From: Thermococcus siculi
GTDB lineage: Archaea > Methanobacteriota_B > Thermococci > Thermococcales > Thermococcaceae
Direction: 5' to 3'
NCBI RefSeq assembly: GCF_002214505.1
Contig: NZ_CP015103.1
Location: forward strand, 744,001 to 808,000
Length of the DNA: 64,000 nucleotides
Within the stretch, counting starts at the first letter, position 1, and each line of letters starts with the position of its first letter. The notes under the pieces were generated by a model, which had not been told where the DNA came from, ran no database searches, and saw only the letters and a list, made by a program, of their open reading frames with translations. Of the stretch, positions 40,893 through 49,757 are shown piece after piece. Both the position numbers and the translations under genes were made by a program.

Positions 40893-41474
40893 TCAGGCTG
40901 AGTGGTAGTATATCACGTAGGTATCTCCATCGTCGTAGACTTCCTGGGGTGCGACGCCGTTGAGGTACGTCCAGCTCCATCCCGGGTTGGCGTCGATGTC
41001 CGGACCACCGGCGGCCATGTAAGCCGCCCAAACAAGCTCTGAGCAGTAATAGCTGTCACCGTAGACCTGCTTAGTCCACCAGCCCCAGTCGTAGGGCTTC
41101 CCCAGCTGGTAGTAGGCGAAGTAGACCGCGTTGTACCTCACGTAGTCGCTGGTGGCGACGCGCAGGACTGCCACGGTGTCGTACCTTCTCAGGAAGTCTG
41201 AGAGAAGAACCATCCTCACGCCCGATTCCCAGGCTTCTATGACCACCCATTCTCCGTAGTAGTCGTCGTAATAGGCTATCATTCCGGTGTGCGTCCAGTA
41301 GCCGGGTATGAACTTGTCGCTGTTGGGGTTGTGGCCGATCACTATGTCGCCCGGGCCGACGTTCCACGGATAGGGGTGCCAGTAGTTCGCGTCCCCCTTG
41401 CTGCTGGACGCTGCAACAGGGTTCAACATCGCCGCCAGAACCAGCAACCCGACTATTGCAGCAACCCTCTTCAT
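40893..41474 (-). CDS. Secreted YiiX-like cysteine hydrolase, copy 3
   Basis: A 193-residue paralogue with a signal peptide (AAIVGLLVLAAMLNPVAA). Catalytic H62 (GYWTHTGMI), E80 (VVIEAW), C144 (SYYCSELVW). It shares KPYD-W-WTKQVYG and a C-terminal APQEVYDDGDTYVIYYHSA with copy 1. GGAGGTGCTCCAA precedes ATG 41474. All three copies lie head to tail within 2.1 kb, evidence of local duplication. Confidence 0.75.
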   Translation of the reverse strand: MKRVAAIVGLLVLAAMLNPVAASSSKGDANYWHPYPWNVGPGDIVIGHNPNSDKFIPGYWTHTGMIAYYDDYYGEWVVIEAWESGVRMVLLSDFLRRYDTVAVLRVATSDYVRYNAVYFAYYQLGKPYDWGWWTKQVYGDSYYCSELVWAAYMAAGGPDIDANPGWSWTYLNGVAPQEVYDDGDTYVIYYHSA

Positions 41475-41605
41475 TTGGAGCACCTCCAAGGTCTTGCATA
41501 AAATATGGTGCAGTAATGTCTAATAAAGGTTTTGGTTGCACGTTTATGGAATATAATGTATTTTTATGTCCATCAACGCCCTGTACACATTGGGGGATCG
41601 ATGGG

Positions 41606-41615
41606 GATTTAAAGG
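41606..41615 (+). promoter_or_regulatory. TATA box of dph2
   Basis: GATTTAAAGG lies about 30-38 nt before ATG 41644; a start near 41635 would leave a leader of only a few bases with GGTGGG at its beginning. Confidence 0.45.
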
Positions 41616-41643
41616 GTGCCTCCAACTCTCGTCGGTGGGTTCA

Positions 41644-42672
41644 ATGCACGAGGTTTCGAAGGGCGAGATACTGGAAAGGCTCCGTGAGATCGAAGCTGGG
41701 AGGATACTCATTCAGACGCCGGAGGGACTGAAGAGGGAGGCTCAAGAACTGGCCGATTTCCTCGAGGAGAACGGGATAGAAGCGATAATAAGCGGCGACA
41801 TCAACTATGGCGCCTGCGATCCGGCCGATACGGAGGCGAAGAGGCTCGGCTGCGACGCGCTGATTCACCTCGGTCACTCCTACATGACGCTCCACCTGGA
41901 GGTTCCGGTGATATTCGTTCCCGCCTTCGCGAAGGTGGACGTCGTTCCGGCGCTTGAGAAAAACCTGGGTGAGATTGAGAAGCTCGGAAAGAGGTTAGCT
42001 CTCGTCACGACGGCACAGCACATCCACCAGCTTGAACGGGCCAAAGAGTTCCTCGAAAAGAACGGTTTTGAGGTGCTCGTTGGAGAAGGCGACTCAAGGG
42101 TTTCATGGCCCGGCCAGGTTCTCGGCTGCAACTTCAGCGCGGCGAAGCTCGATGCCGAAGGTGTTCTCTTCATAGGGGCGGGCTATTTCCACCCGATTGG
42201 AGTTGCGATAGCTGTTAAGAAGCCAACCCTGGCGATAAACCCCTACTCCGGCGACGCCATCTGGATGGACAGGGAGGCCGAGAGGCTCGTTAGAAAGCGC
42301 TGGGCGCAGATAGCCAAGGCGATGGACGCCCAGAGGTTCGGGGTGATAACTAGCACGAAGAAGGGACAGCTTCGGCTTGCCGAGGCGAGGAGAATGGTCA
42401 GGCTCCTCCGTGAGCACGGGAAGTACGCCAAACTGATAGCGATGAACCACATAAACTATCCCGCTCTTGAGGGCTTCGATTTTGACGCCTACGTCGTCGT
42501 CGCCTGTCCGCGCGTTCCCATCGATGACTACGAGAACTGGAGGAAGCCCGTGCTTACGCCCAAGGAGGTGGAGATACTCCTCGGCCTCCGCGAGGATTAT
42601 GAGTTCGACGAGATTCTTGGCGTCGAGAGGAAGGGGGACGAACCCCTCGGCATAGCGCTCCACGGTGGTTAG
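41644..42672 (+). CDS. dph2: Diphthamide synthase subunit Dph2
   Basis: Transfers the 3-amino-3-carboxypropyl group from SAM to the histidine of elongation factor 2, using a noncanonical radical SAM [4Fe-4S] cluster. The three cluster cysteines are C58 (NYGACDPAD), C162 (VLGCNFSAA) and C288 (VVACPRVP), matching the spacing in the Pyrococcus enzyme. 342 residues. ATG 41644 follows GGTGGGTTCA; the upstream in-frame extension has no ribosome binding site. The methyltransferase gene begins two bases after its stop. Confidence 0.95.
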   Translation: MHEVSKGEILERLREIEAGRILIQTPEGLKREAQELADFLEENGIEAIISGDINYGACDPADTEAKRLGCDALIHLGHSYMTLHLEVPVIFVPAFAKVDVVPALEKNLGEIEKLGKRLALVTTAQHIHQLERAKEFLEKNGFEVLVGEGDSRVSWPGQVLGCNFSAAKLDAEGVLFIGAGYFHPIGVAIAVKKPTLAINPYSGDAIWMDREAERLVRKRWAQIAKAMDAQRFGVITSTKKGQLRLAEARRMVRLLREHGKYAKLIAMNHINYPALEGFDFDAYVVVACPRVPIDDYENWRKPVLTPKEVEILLGLREDYEFDEILGVERKGDEPLGIALHGG

Positions 42673-42673
42673 T

Positions 42674-43285
42674 GTGAGGAAAAAACACCTTGCGATGTCT
42701 CTCTCCAGGCTCAGGGGCTTTCCGGAGCCGAAGCCGGAGCTTGAGCAGTACAGGACGCCGGGGAATGTAGCGGCCGAACTGCTCTGGTTGGCCCACTCCC
42801 TGGGGGACATCGGGGGAAAAACCGTAGCTGACCTCGGAGCCGGCACGGGCGTGCTCTCTATAGGGGCCTGTCTCCTCGGGGCGGAGATGGTTTACGCGGT
42901 TGAAATCGACAAAACTGCCCTGGAAGTTGCGAGGGAGAACGCCTTATCCCTGGGAGTTGATGGGTGCATCGAGTTCATAAACTCGGACGTTTCTGGCTTC
43001 TCAATGGGCGTCGATACCGTCATCATGAACCCGCCCTTCGGGAGCCAGAACCCCCATGCCGACAGACCCTTTCTCATAAAGGCCTTCGAGATAAGCGACG
43101 TGGTCTACTCAATACACCTCGCCAAGCCAGAGGTGAGGCGCTTCATTGAAACTTTTGTGGGAGACTTTGGTTTCTCCATCACGCACAGAGTAACCCTCCC
43201 CTTTGAGATTCCGGCCCAGTTCTTCTTCCACAGGAAGAGACTGGAGAGGGTCTTGGTGGACGTCTACCGGTTTGAGAAGGTCTAA
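42674..43285 (+). CDS. METTL5-like rRNA adenine methyltransferase
   Basis: A 203-residue class I methyltransferase with motif I VADLGAGTGVLSIGA and catalytic NPPF (residues 119-122, in MNPPFGSQNPHADRPFL), the METTL5-type m6A signature. The likely target is small-subunit rRNA adenosine. GTG 42674 is placed by GGTGG in the dph2 tail; an ATG at residue 8 is an alternative. It is coupled to dph2, another translation-modifying enzyme. Confidence 0.85.
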   Translation: MRKKHLAMSLSRLRGFPEPKPELEQYRTPGNVAAELLWLAHSLGDIGGKTVADLGAGTGVLSIGACLLGAEMVYAVEIDKTALEVARENALSLGVDGCIEFINSDVSGFSMGVDTVIMNPPFGSQNPHADRPFLIKAFEISDVVYSIHLAKPEVRRFIETFVGDFGFSITHRVTLPFEIPAQFFFHRKRLERVLVDVYRFEKV

Positions 43286-43343
43286 TCGAAAACGATATAT
43301 TTGCTGACTCCAACTTATCATGGTTTTAATGGGGGGTTGCCCT

Positions 43344-44291
43344 ATGGATCAAATTAAGGAAATTGTAATGTCGTGGCGGGCGATGGATGCAATAGACCTC
43401 GTCCGGGAGGACCGGGAGGTTCTCGTCCCCCTGCTTCGTCTCCTAGATGAGGAGGACAGCACGCTCCGCCTCAGAACCCTGGAGGTCGTCGAGGGCATTC
43501 TGCGGGAATACGGCGATGGGATGAGGAAGCTCGTCATGAAGTACGGTTTCGAATCCACGGTGGCCTGTCTCTCCGACGAAGACCCCAGGGTCGTTGACCG
43601 GGCTGGGAAGGTTCTCTCCCTGCTTCTCAGGGACACACTCCTCGACGAGGAGGGGTTCCTCCTTCTTCTGGAGACGCTCGCTGCGGCCATCGATTGCTCG
43701 GATGTTCTCATGTGCACCTCATTCGTCGACCTTCTCAAGGGAGTTGAGACCGCGCCGATCGGAGAAAACGGCCTCATGAGGATCCGCTCCATAGCCACCT
43801 CCGGTTCCCTCGCGGGCAGGCTAATGGCCCTCAGGGTTCTCGTTAATATGGGGAGGGTCGATGGCCACTGGAGAAGCCTGAGAAAGACCCTGGAGGTCCT
43901 GCTGTCGAGCGGCAACCTCCTTTTGATAGAACTCGCGATGGACTTTCTGGAGGAGGTTGCGGAGTTCCCTGGAACGGGCGAGATGATGAGGGAACTCCTT
44001 GGCTTCGTATTCCGCCTGAGATATCTTGAGGCAAATGGTGAGAACGTCATCCTGCGCAACAGGGCCGTAAAGGTCAGGGCTGCCCTCGAAAACGCCATCT
44101 CCTCCTACTACCGCGCCCACCGTGAGGAGGCGGCCTATCTGATGAGGGAGCTTCTCATGGAGGGCAGGGAGAGGGATGCCCTCTTTCTGGCCTTCGTCCT
44201 TGGGGACGCTGACCTGATGTTTCGAATGTGGATGGAGGCGGGTGAACGGCCCGAATTGATGGAACTACTCAACCAGTCCCAGTCGGCGTGA
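43344..44291 (+). CDS. Helical-repeat (HEAT-like) protein, unknown
   Basis: A 315-residue all-helical protein of paired amphipathic helices (LVPLLRLLDEEDSTLRLRTLEVVEGIL, STVACLSDEDPRVVDRAGKVLSLLL), the pattern of HEAT/ARM repeats. It is likely a protein-interaction scaffold in the cytoplasm. GGGGGG lies before ATG 43344; ATG 43320 would suit a leaderless transcript from the ATATATTT element near 43294-43301. No closer family recognised. Confidence 0.6.
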   Translation: MDQIKEIVMSWRAMDAIDLVREDREVLVPLLRLLDEEDSTLRLRTLEVVEGILREYGDGMRKLVMKYGFESTVACLSDEDPRVVDRAGKVLSLLLRDTLLDEEGFLLLLETLAAAIDCSDVLMCTSFVDLLKGVETAPIGENGLMRIRSIATSGSLAGRLMALRVLVNMGRVDGHWRSLRKTLEVLLSSGNLLLIELAMDFLEEVAEFPGTGEMMRELLGFVFRLRYLEANGENVILRNRAVKVRAALENAISSYYRAHREEAAYLMRELLMEGRERDALFLAFVLGDADLMFRMWMEAGERPELMELLNQSQSA

Positions 44292-44346
44292 TGCCGCTTC
44301 CGAAACCGATATATGTTCCTTCCCCCAGGTTGGGCTGGAGGTCAAG

Positions 44347-45675
44347 ATGCCGAAGTTGAAGCTCAGCGACAGACAGCTCTATGCACTCATCGAGGCGGTT
44401 AAACTCGGCGAGGAAGTCAAGCCGAGCCAGCAGGCCAAGAGGAAGGCCTTCGCGAGGTATAAAATCGACGGCTGGGAGAACTCCAAGCTGACAGGGATAT
44501 TTTACTCGATCCAGCGCCGCCTGGGTCTCATTGACGAGGTAATCGAGGAGCTGGTTGGCGTTTCTCCTCTGATCCTCGACCCCTGGCTGAGGGCAACTCT
44601 AAGGGTGGCGGTCGAGATAGCGGTCTTCCGCGACCCCGGGGAGAGAACACGTCAGCATCTGAAGGGCCTCGCCGGATTCCTCTCAAAGAGGACGCACCCC
44701 TACGCCGGCTATTACTACTACGACCTCCTGCCGAGGATCCTTGAGTACGTGCCGGTGATAGATTCTGAGGAAAAGAGGCTGAAGTGGGACTACATGTTCC
44801 CGGAATGGTTCATCGCGAGGATGCGCGCCCTCCTTGGAGATGAGGCCGAAGAACTCCTCAAAGCCCTCAACGAGACCCTCCCGACGAGCTTAAGGGTGAA
44901 CCGCCTGAAGGCGAGCGTTGAGGAAGTTGAATCCTATCTCCAGAGGAAGAACGTCCGCTTTGAGAGGAGCGGGAGGGTTGAGACCGTCGTCAGGATTCTT
45001 GACCCCTTCAACCCCGAGTGGCTGCTCAACAAGGGCTGGGTCATAGCGCAGGAGGAAGCGGCGGCCGTTGCTTCCCTCGTCCTCTCCCCGAGGCCCGGCG
45101 AAACTGTGGTCGATTTGGCGGCTGCACCGGGAGGAAAAACCGCCCATATGGCCGAACTGATGAACAACGAAGGTAAAATCTACGCTTTCGATGTGGACAA
45201 AGCCCGAATAAAGCGCATGAACGAGGTTCTCAGTAGAACGGGTGTTGAGATCGCCGAGACCATCAAAGCCGACGGCAGGAAGGCCCCCGAAATTCTCGGC
45301 GAAGGAATAGCCGACAGAGTCATGCTCGACGCTCCGTGCACCAGTGACGGGACGATAGCGAAGAACCCAGAGCTGAGGTGGCGCCTCCGCGAGAAGAACA
45401 TCCTCAAGGTCGTTTCCCTCCAGAGGGAACTCATGGAGAGCGCCTGGAAGCTCCTGAAGCCCGGCGGAAGGTTGCTCTACTCCACCTGCTCGATGCTGCC
45501 GGAGGAGAACGAGGAGAACGTGAGGTGGTTCTTGGAGGGACACCCGGAGGCGAAGCTGATACCGCTCAGCGGCCCCTACGACCCCGGCTTTTTGGATGGA
45601 ACGATGAGGGCCTGGCCCCACAGGCATAAAACGATAGGCTTCTTCTACGCGCTGATTGAAAAGAAAAGAGGTTAG
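44347..45675 (+). CDS. NSUN-type RNA m5C methyltransferase with NusB-like N-terminus
   Basis: A 442-residue RsmB/NOP2/Sun-family enzyme. An N-terminal helical NusB-like region (1-150), a PUA/RRM-like linker, then the Rossmann domain: motif I VVDLAAAPGGKTAHMAEL, catalytic motif IV DAPCTSDGT and motif VI YSTCSMLPEENE, both cysteines present. It methylates cytosine-5 in tRNA or rRNA; which one cannot be read here. Converges with a four-base overlap on the MscS gene. Confidence 0.88.
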   Translation: MPKLKLSDRQLYALIEAVKLGEEVKPSQQAKRKAFARYKIDGWENSKLTGIFYSIQRRLGLIDEVIEELVGVSPLILDPWLRATLRVAVEIAVFRDPGERTRQHLKGLAGFLSKRTHPYAGYYYYDLLPRILEYVPVIDSEEKRLKWDYMFPEWFIARMRALLGDEAEELLKALNETLPTSLRVNRLKASVEEVESYLQRKNVRFERSGRVETVVRILDPFNPEWLLNKGWVIAQEEAAAVASLVLSPRPGETVVDLAAAPGGKTAHMAELMNNEGKIYAFDVDKARIKRMNEVLSRTGVEIAETIKADGRKAPEILGEGIADRVMLDAPCTSDGTIAKNPELRWRLREKNILKVVSLQRELMESAWKLLKPGGRLLYSTCSMLPEENEENVRWFLEGHPEAKLIPLSGPYDPGFLDGTMRAWPHRHKTIGFFYALIEKKRG

Positions 45676-46763
45676 GTTTCGGTTTTCCCCTCTTCCCCGG
45701 GGGAGGGTTCCTCCACCCTCACCCTCAGCTCGTTGGCGAACCAGTTGACCCTCTGCGGGAACGGTATCTCTATGCCTGCCTCGTTGAGGGCCTTCTTGAC
45801 GTCCCTTATTATCCTAGTCCTGACGTCGAACCACTTCTCACTCGGTGCCCAGGCCCTTATGGCTATCATGACCGCGCTGTCGGAGAGATTGTCAACGTAG
45901 ACCAGCGGTTCCGGCTCGGCCAGGACGAGAGGTATCTCATCGAGGACCCTCTTTATTATCTCGACCGCCTTATCTGCCTCGGAGCTGTAGGCTATGCCTA
46001 TGTCGACATCGACGCGCCTGATGGGGTAGTGCATGAAGTTAACTATGTTGCTGTTGAAGAGCTTCTCGTTTGGTATCCTGATGAGCGTCCCGTCCCAGGC
46101 GCGTATCCTCGTCGAGAGTATCCTCATGTCCTCGACGACGCCTTCAAGCTCCCCTATCTGCACCTGATCGCCTATCTGGAGGGGCTTGTCGAAGTACATG
46201 AAGACGCCGGAGACGAAGTTGGCAACGACGGTCTGGGCGGCGAAACCGAGGACTATACCGGTTATCCCTATCGCGGCCATCACCGCGCTGAGCTGTCCGC
46301 TAACTCCGGCGAAGTTGAGCGCCAGGAAGAACATGACCGTGAGGAAGATGTAGTAGAACACCTTTGCCTTGACGATTACGTCCGGCTTCCTTCCGGAGCT
46401 GGCTATCATGTAGTCCTTGGACTTCTTGGCTATCAGGTAGGCGAAGTAGAAGAAGCCTATGGCGAAGGCTATGTTCCCGATGGTGGTGCCCCATATCTCG
46501 TAGTTCATTATGCCGAGTACGTAGAGGGCCCAGATGATGCCCCCGAGTATGAACATCCTGGCGACTATCTCCGCGGTGTCCTCGTTGATTATCCATGTGA
46601 GGTTGGTCTCCTTTGACTTCCTGATTATGACCCGCCTGGCGACCCTTCCAAGGAAGATCATGCCCACGATTATGATTAGGGCCTCCGCTATCGTCAACAG
46701 CGAGATGTTTATGTCCACGGGCACTTCTGGAATGGGAAGGGTATCCGTGGTGTTGTTGGCCAT
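45672..46763 (-). CDS. MscS-family mechanosensitive channel
   Basis: A 363-residue channel: four or five membrane helices, a pore-lining helix rich in Gly/Ala (SAVMAAIGITGIVLGFAAQTVVANFVSGV, about 155-185), then the MscS beta domain (KPLQIGDQVQIGELEGVVEDMRILSTRIR) and the C-terminal alpha/beta cap (VDVDIGIAYSSEADKAVEII). It releases solutes on hypo-osmotic stress. ATG 46763 follows GAGGTGGTAACC. Its start overlaps the DUF432 gene end region. Confidence 0.92.
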   Translation of the reverse strand: MANNTTDTLPIPEVPVDINISLLTIAEALIIIVGMIFLGRVARRVIIRKSKETNLTWIINEDTAEIVARMFILGGIIWALYVLGIMNYEIWGTTIGNIAFAIGFFYFAYLIAKKSKDYMIASSGRKPDVIVKAKVFYYIFLTVMFFLALNFAGVSGQLSAVMAAIGITGIVLGFAAQTVVANFVSGVFMYFDKPLQIGDQVQIGELEGVVEDMRILSTRIRAWDGTLIRIPNEKLFNSNIVNFMHYPIRRVDVDIGIAYSSEADKAVEIIKRVLDEIPLVLAEPEPLVYVDNLSDSAVMIAIRAWAPSEKWFDVRTRIIRDVKKALNEAGIEIPFPQRVNWFANELRVRVEEPSPGEEGKTET

Positions 46764-46765
46764 GG

Positions 46766-47404
46766 TTACCACCTCATCCTGAAGTTGGGGAGGGGTTCCG
46801 AGACGTGGGTCGGCTTAAGCGTTCCATCTGGCGGGTTCCCGGTGTTGTTGACCTCGTAGGTTTCCTTCGTGGTGAGTATCACGAGCGGATAGTAAGCCTT
46901 ATCCTCGGAATAGAACATCACGCTGTTCCTTATTGGGAAGACTACCCTCTCGACGAGCTTCCACTCCTCTGTGGGGTTGCTTATGATGAGCTTGATGACG
47001 CCGGGGGTGTCTGGAATCGTGCTGTGGAAGTCGCTCACATGGTAGCGCGTTATCACGCCGACGGTTTTCTCTCCGTAGAGGGCGTACTTCTCCCTTCCGA
47101 CGACGAAACGGTCTATTTCGATGTCTCCAGCTCGCACGGATATGTCTATCGGGGCGGAGAGGTAACCCATCAGCCTCTCACCGGGGGGAACGGCTATCTT
47201 CTCCGCGAGCCTCACCATCAGAAACTTGACACCGTAGCCCTCAGCAGGGGCGGGGAGAACGAGGAGTTTTCCGGTCTTCTTCTTTATCAGAACCTTGACT
47301 CCATCGCGCCGGTAGAGGATTCTATCCCCGGACTCCTCGACCAGGTGAATTTTTTTGTCGATGATTTTGATGAACTGGGTTTTGAGTTCATACTCCCCAA
47401 ACAT
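46766..47404 (-). CDS. DUF432 protein, upstream partner of MscS
   Basis: A 212-residue soluble protein of the archaeal DUF432 family: beta-rich, with PPGERLMGYLSAPIDISV, REKYALYGEKTVGVITRYH and PIRNSVMFYSEDKAYYPLVI. It ends immediately before the MscS start, so both are co-transcribed; the pairing suggests a regulator or accessory part of the channel. No catalytic motif seen. Confidence 0.75.
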   Translation of the reverse strand: MFGEYELKTQFIKIIDKKIHLVEESGDRILYRRDGVKVLIKKKTGKLLVLPAPAEGYGVKFLMVRLAEKIAVPPGERLMGYLSAPIDISVRAGDIEIDRFVVGREKYALYGEKTVGVITRYHVSDFHSTIPDTPGVIKLIISNPTEEWKLVERVVFPIRNSVMFYSEDKAYYPLVILTTKETYEVNNTGNPPDGTLKPTHVSEPLPNFRMRW

Positions 47405-47464
47405 GAGAATAGATACCCTTTGAAGGATTTAAGTTTTGCCTGAAAATTGAAAGGGGGAAGACAT

Positions 47465-48571
47465 TCAGACCTTCTCGAATCCTATGTCCTCGAGCTTCAC
47501 GTGGGTGAAGACGTTGGTTCCCTGGGCTATGAAGACTCCCTTCGCCTCTATCGGCACGGGGAGGTTGGCGCTCAGTGTTGCCTCACCCTGGCCTGTGACT
47601 TCGCCGAAGGTGTATGTCCACTTCACGGTTGAGACCTTGAAGTCGTGTCCGCCGAGGGTTACCGTCCCGTCGGGGGTTATCTCGTAGTTGTACTGGTAGC
47701 CCATCGCTCCCCAGCTTCCCTGGGTCGCCTGGTAGATGTTCTCGTCCTCAAGCAGTCCCCAGAATCCGAAGTTGTAGAAGCCCCACCAGCTCATGTAGAT
47801 GTCCTGAACGTCCGCGATCTGGGATAGGGTGTTCAAATCTCCCTCCTGATACGGGGTGACGCTCATATCACCAACGGCGCCGGGGTTGTAGAACTCAAAC
47901 TCCATGTCCCCATACTTTATCCAGACTCCAACGGTGTTCTCGGACCCCCCGTAAAGCGAGGCGTATATCGTCAGGAAGTCGAGCGTGGGGAACAGGAAGA
48001 ACGTGTCGGTGTCCTCCGTGCGCTCCGTCACCCACAGCTTGTACTCAAAGGTTCCGTTCATGCTCTCGGAGTTGAGGGGCGTTATCTTTCCTGAGTACTC
48101 GTAAACGTCGAACTCCCCAAGGTCGACCTTCTCCTGCTCTCCCGTCTCCATGTTGATCTTCATGCCGTAGACGTGGACCTTTGCGGGTCCCCTACTTTTC
48201 TCGACCTCGTACTCGTAGATGGGGCCGCCCTCAACCGTCCTTATCCTGAGTTTGTACTTGAGGTACGTTATGAGGTAGCTCTCCCCGTCTATCTTCACTG
48301 GATTGTACGCGTCCCACGGGTTCGCCCAGGAGGCATATTCCTCCGGAGTGGTCTGGGTCTCGGAGGGACTCTCGGTCGTGGTGTAGCCTGTGCCCGGACT
48401 GCTCGAAGTGCCTCCCGAACCGCCACCTCCGCCGGTTCCTCCCGTCTGTTCTCCCGCGCTCGTTGTTTGCGACGGGCTTGTTTCTCCTTTCCCTCCACCG
48501 ATGCAGCCTGCGGCGGCCACGCTAAAAATCAAAACCAAAACTAGCAATAAAGCAACTTTCTTTTTTCTCAT
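47465..48571 (-). CDS. Lipoprotein, Gly/Ser/Thr linker, paralogue of the 49754 lipoprotein
   Basis: A 368-residue lipoprotein: signal VALLLVLVLIFSVAAAGC with lipobox Cys, a low-complexity Gly/Ser/Thr linker (about 25-75), then a beta-rich domain starting NPWDAYNPVKIDGESYLITYLKY. The domain blocks (PVKI-GESY-ITY-KY, YEYE-EKSRG, ANLPVPIEAKGVF, VKLEDIGFEKV) match the lipoprotein at 49754-50932. Two ATGs (48574, 48571) follow GGTGAT. It has its own TATA box (GGCTTAAATACC, near 48608-48619). It may bind ligands at the outer membrane surface; function unknown. Confidence 0.75.
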   Translation of the reverse strand: MRKKKVALLLVLVLIFSVAAAGCIGGGKGETSPSQTTSAGEQTGGTGGGGGSGGTSSSPGTGYTTTESPSETQTTPEEYASWANPWDAYNPVKIDGESYLITYLKYKLRIRTVEGGPIYEYEVEKSRGPAKVHVYGMKINMETGEQEKVDLGEFDVYEYSGKITPLNSESMNGTFEYKLWVTERTEDTDTFFLFPTLDFLTIYASLYGGSENTVGVWIKYGDMEFEFYNPGAVGDMSVTPYQEGDLNTLSQIADVQDIYMSWWGFYNFGFWGLLEDENIYQATQGSWGAMGYQYNYEITPDGTVTLGGHDFKVSTVKWTYTFGEVTGQGEATLSANLPVPIEAKGVFIAQGTNVFTHVKLEDIGFEKV

Positions 48572-48638
48572 CATATCACCAACCTTTGAAATAACTACAC
48601 CCTTCGGGTATTTAAGCCATTGGTTTGAGCAACTTGGG

Positions 48639-49757
48639 TCACCCGGAAGTGTACAGCCAAAAGTCCCCGTATTCTCCCGATACGAGCATCACCCTCCCAT
48701 CTTCGCTCAGTTCTACATATCCCATGCTTTCAACCGGCGCTTCAACTGAGAAAACCTCGTGGAAATCTCTTAGTGAATAGCAGTGTATAACGCCCTCCTT
48801 CTCCGTAACGACGAAGTTCTCGTTGGCGAAGCGCATCAGTCCCGGAAGGCTCTTTACTTCCCTCAAATTCCAGTCCAGGACGTGCGTTCCGCTGTACTCG
48901 TCCGTCCAGATGATGTAGTCCTTCGTCGCCCTTACCGTCGGGATTATAAGGCTCATCCATCTGAGGTCGTATTTTTCAGACTCCGCCAGGGTGTTGCCCT
49001 CGAGGTCGAGAACCTTCAGCTTGCCCTCGAACCCTCCGATGATTCTGTCCCCGTAGAGAACCACCATGTGGCTCTCGGGATTTAGCGTGAGTATTTTGCT
49101 TCCGTTCTTGAAGAGGAGGACGCCCTTCTTACTGTCCCCCACGGCGACCAGTCCCGTGTCCGAAACTCCTACCATGCCGTAGTCCCCGGCGTTTTCCAGA
49201 ACGGTCTTTACTCCGTCACAGTAGAGTTCCTGCCTTGTTGCACCGGTCGTTATCAGATAGCAGAGGTGGTTTCCGCTTGAAGAGCGCGCTATCCAGTCCG
49301 CCACGCTTCCGGCCCAGCCGTGCCTCTCCTCACCAGTTTGACCGCCCCACGAATATATCCTCAATCCCGCGAACTCGGCGTATCCGGCAAGTACGTACGC
49401 CTTATCATCCTTCACAACAACCCCGCTGACGACCGGCTTCACCGCGTCGTGCCCCTGGAGGTCGAAGGAGACGCTCTCCCCGTCGGGCCTCACGAGGTAC
49501 AGATAGGCGTCGTCCCAGTCTATCACCGCGGAAAGACTCCCGTCCGGACTCAGGTCCATGAAGGGTATTCCCGACGTGCTCAGATTCCAGACGATCTCCA
49601 TATCCCACGTTGTTGGCTCCTGGCTCGTCGTGGTTCCGGCCTGGGAGTTCGTTGCAGTGGAGGGGCTTGGGGTCGTCCCGCCCCCGTTTTCCGAACCCAG
49701 ACAGGCCGCAGAAACGACGATAATGGAGAGAAGGAGGATAAAGAGAAAACGTCTCAT
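48639..49757 (-). CDS. Lipoprotein with beta-propeller-like domain
   Basis: A 372-residue lipoprotein: signal FLFILLLSIIVVSAAC, a Ser/Thr linker, then repeated four-strand blades such as SPDGSLSAVIDWDDAYLYLVRPDGE and DTGLVAVGDSKKGVLLFKNG, a WD40/PQQ-like propeller of about seven blades. Its ATG overlaps the stop of the upstream lipoprotein gene (ATGA), so they are co-translated. Likely an extracellular binding protein. Confidence 0.7.
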   Translation of the reverse strand: MRRFLFILLLSIIVVSAACLGSENGGGTTPSPSTATNSQAGTTTSQEPTTWDMEIVWNLSTSGIPFMDLSPDGSLSAVIDWDDAYLYLVRPDGESVSFDLQGHDAVKPVVSGVVVKDDKAYVLAGYAEFAGLRIYSWGGQTGEERHGWAGSVADWIARSSSGNHLCYLITTGATRQELYCDGVKTVLENAGDYGMVGVSDTGLVAVGDSKKGVLLFKNGSKILTLNPESHMVVLYGDRIIGGFEGKLKVLDLEGNTLAESEKYDLRWMSLIIPTVRATKDYIIWTDEYSGTHVLDWNLREVKSLPGLMRFANENFVVTEKEGVIHCYSLRDFHEVFSVEAPVESMGYVELSEDGRVMLVSGEYGDFWLYTSG

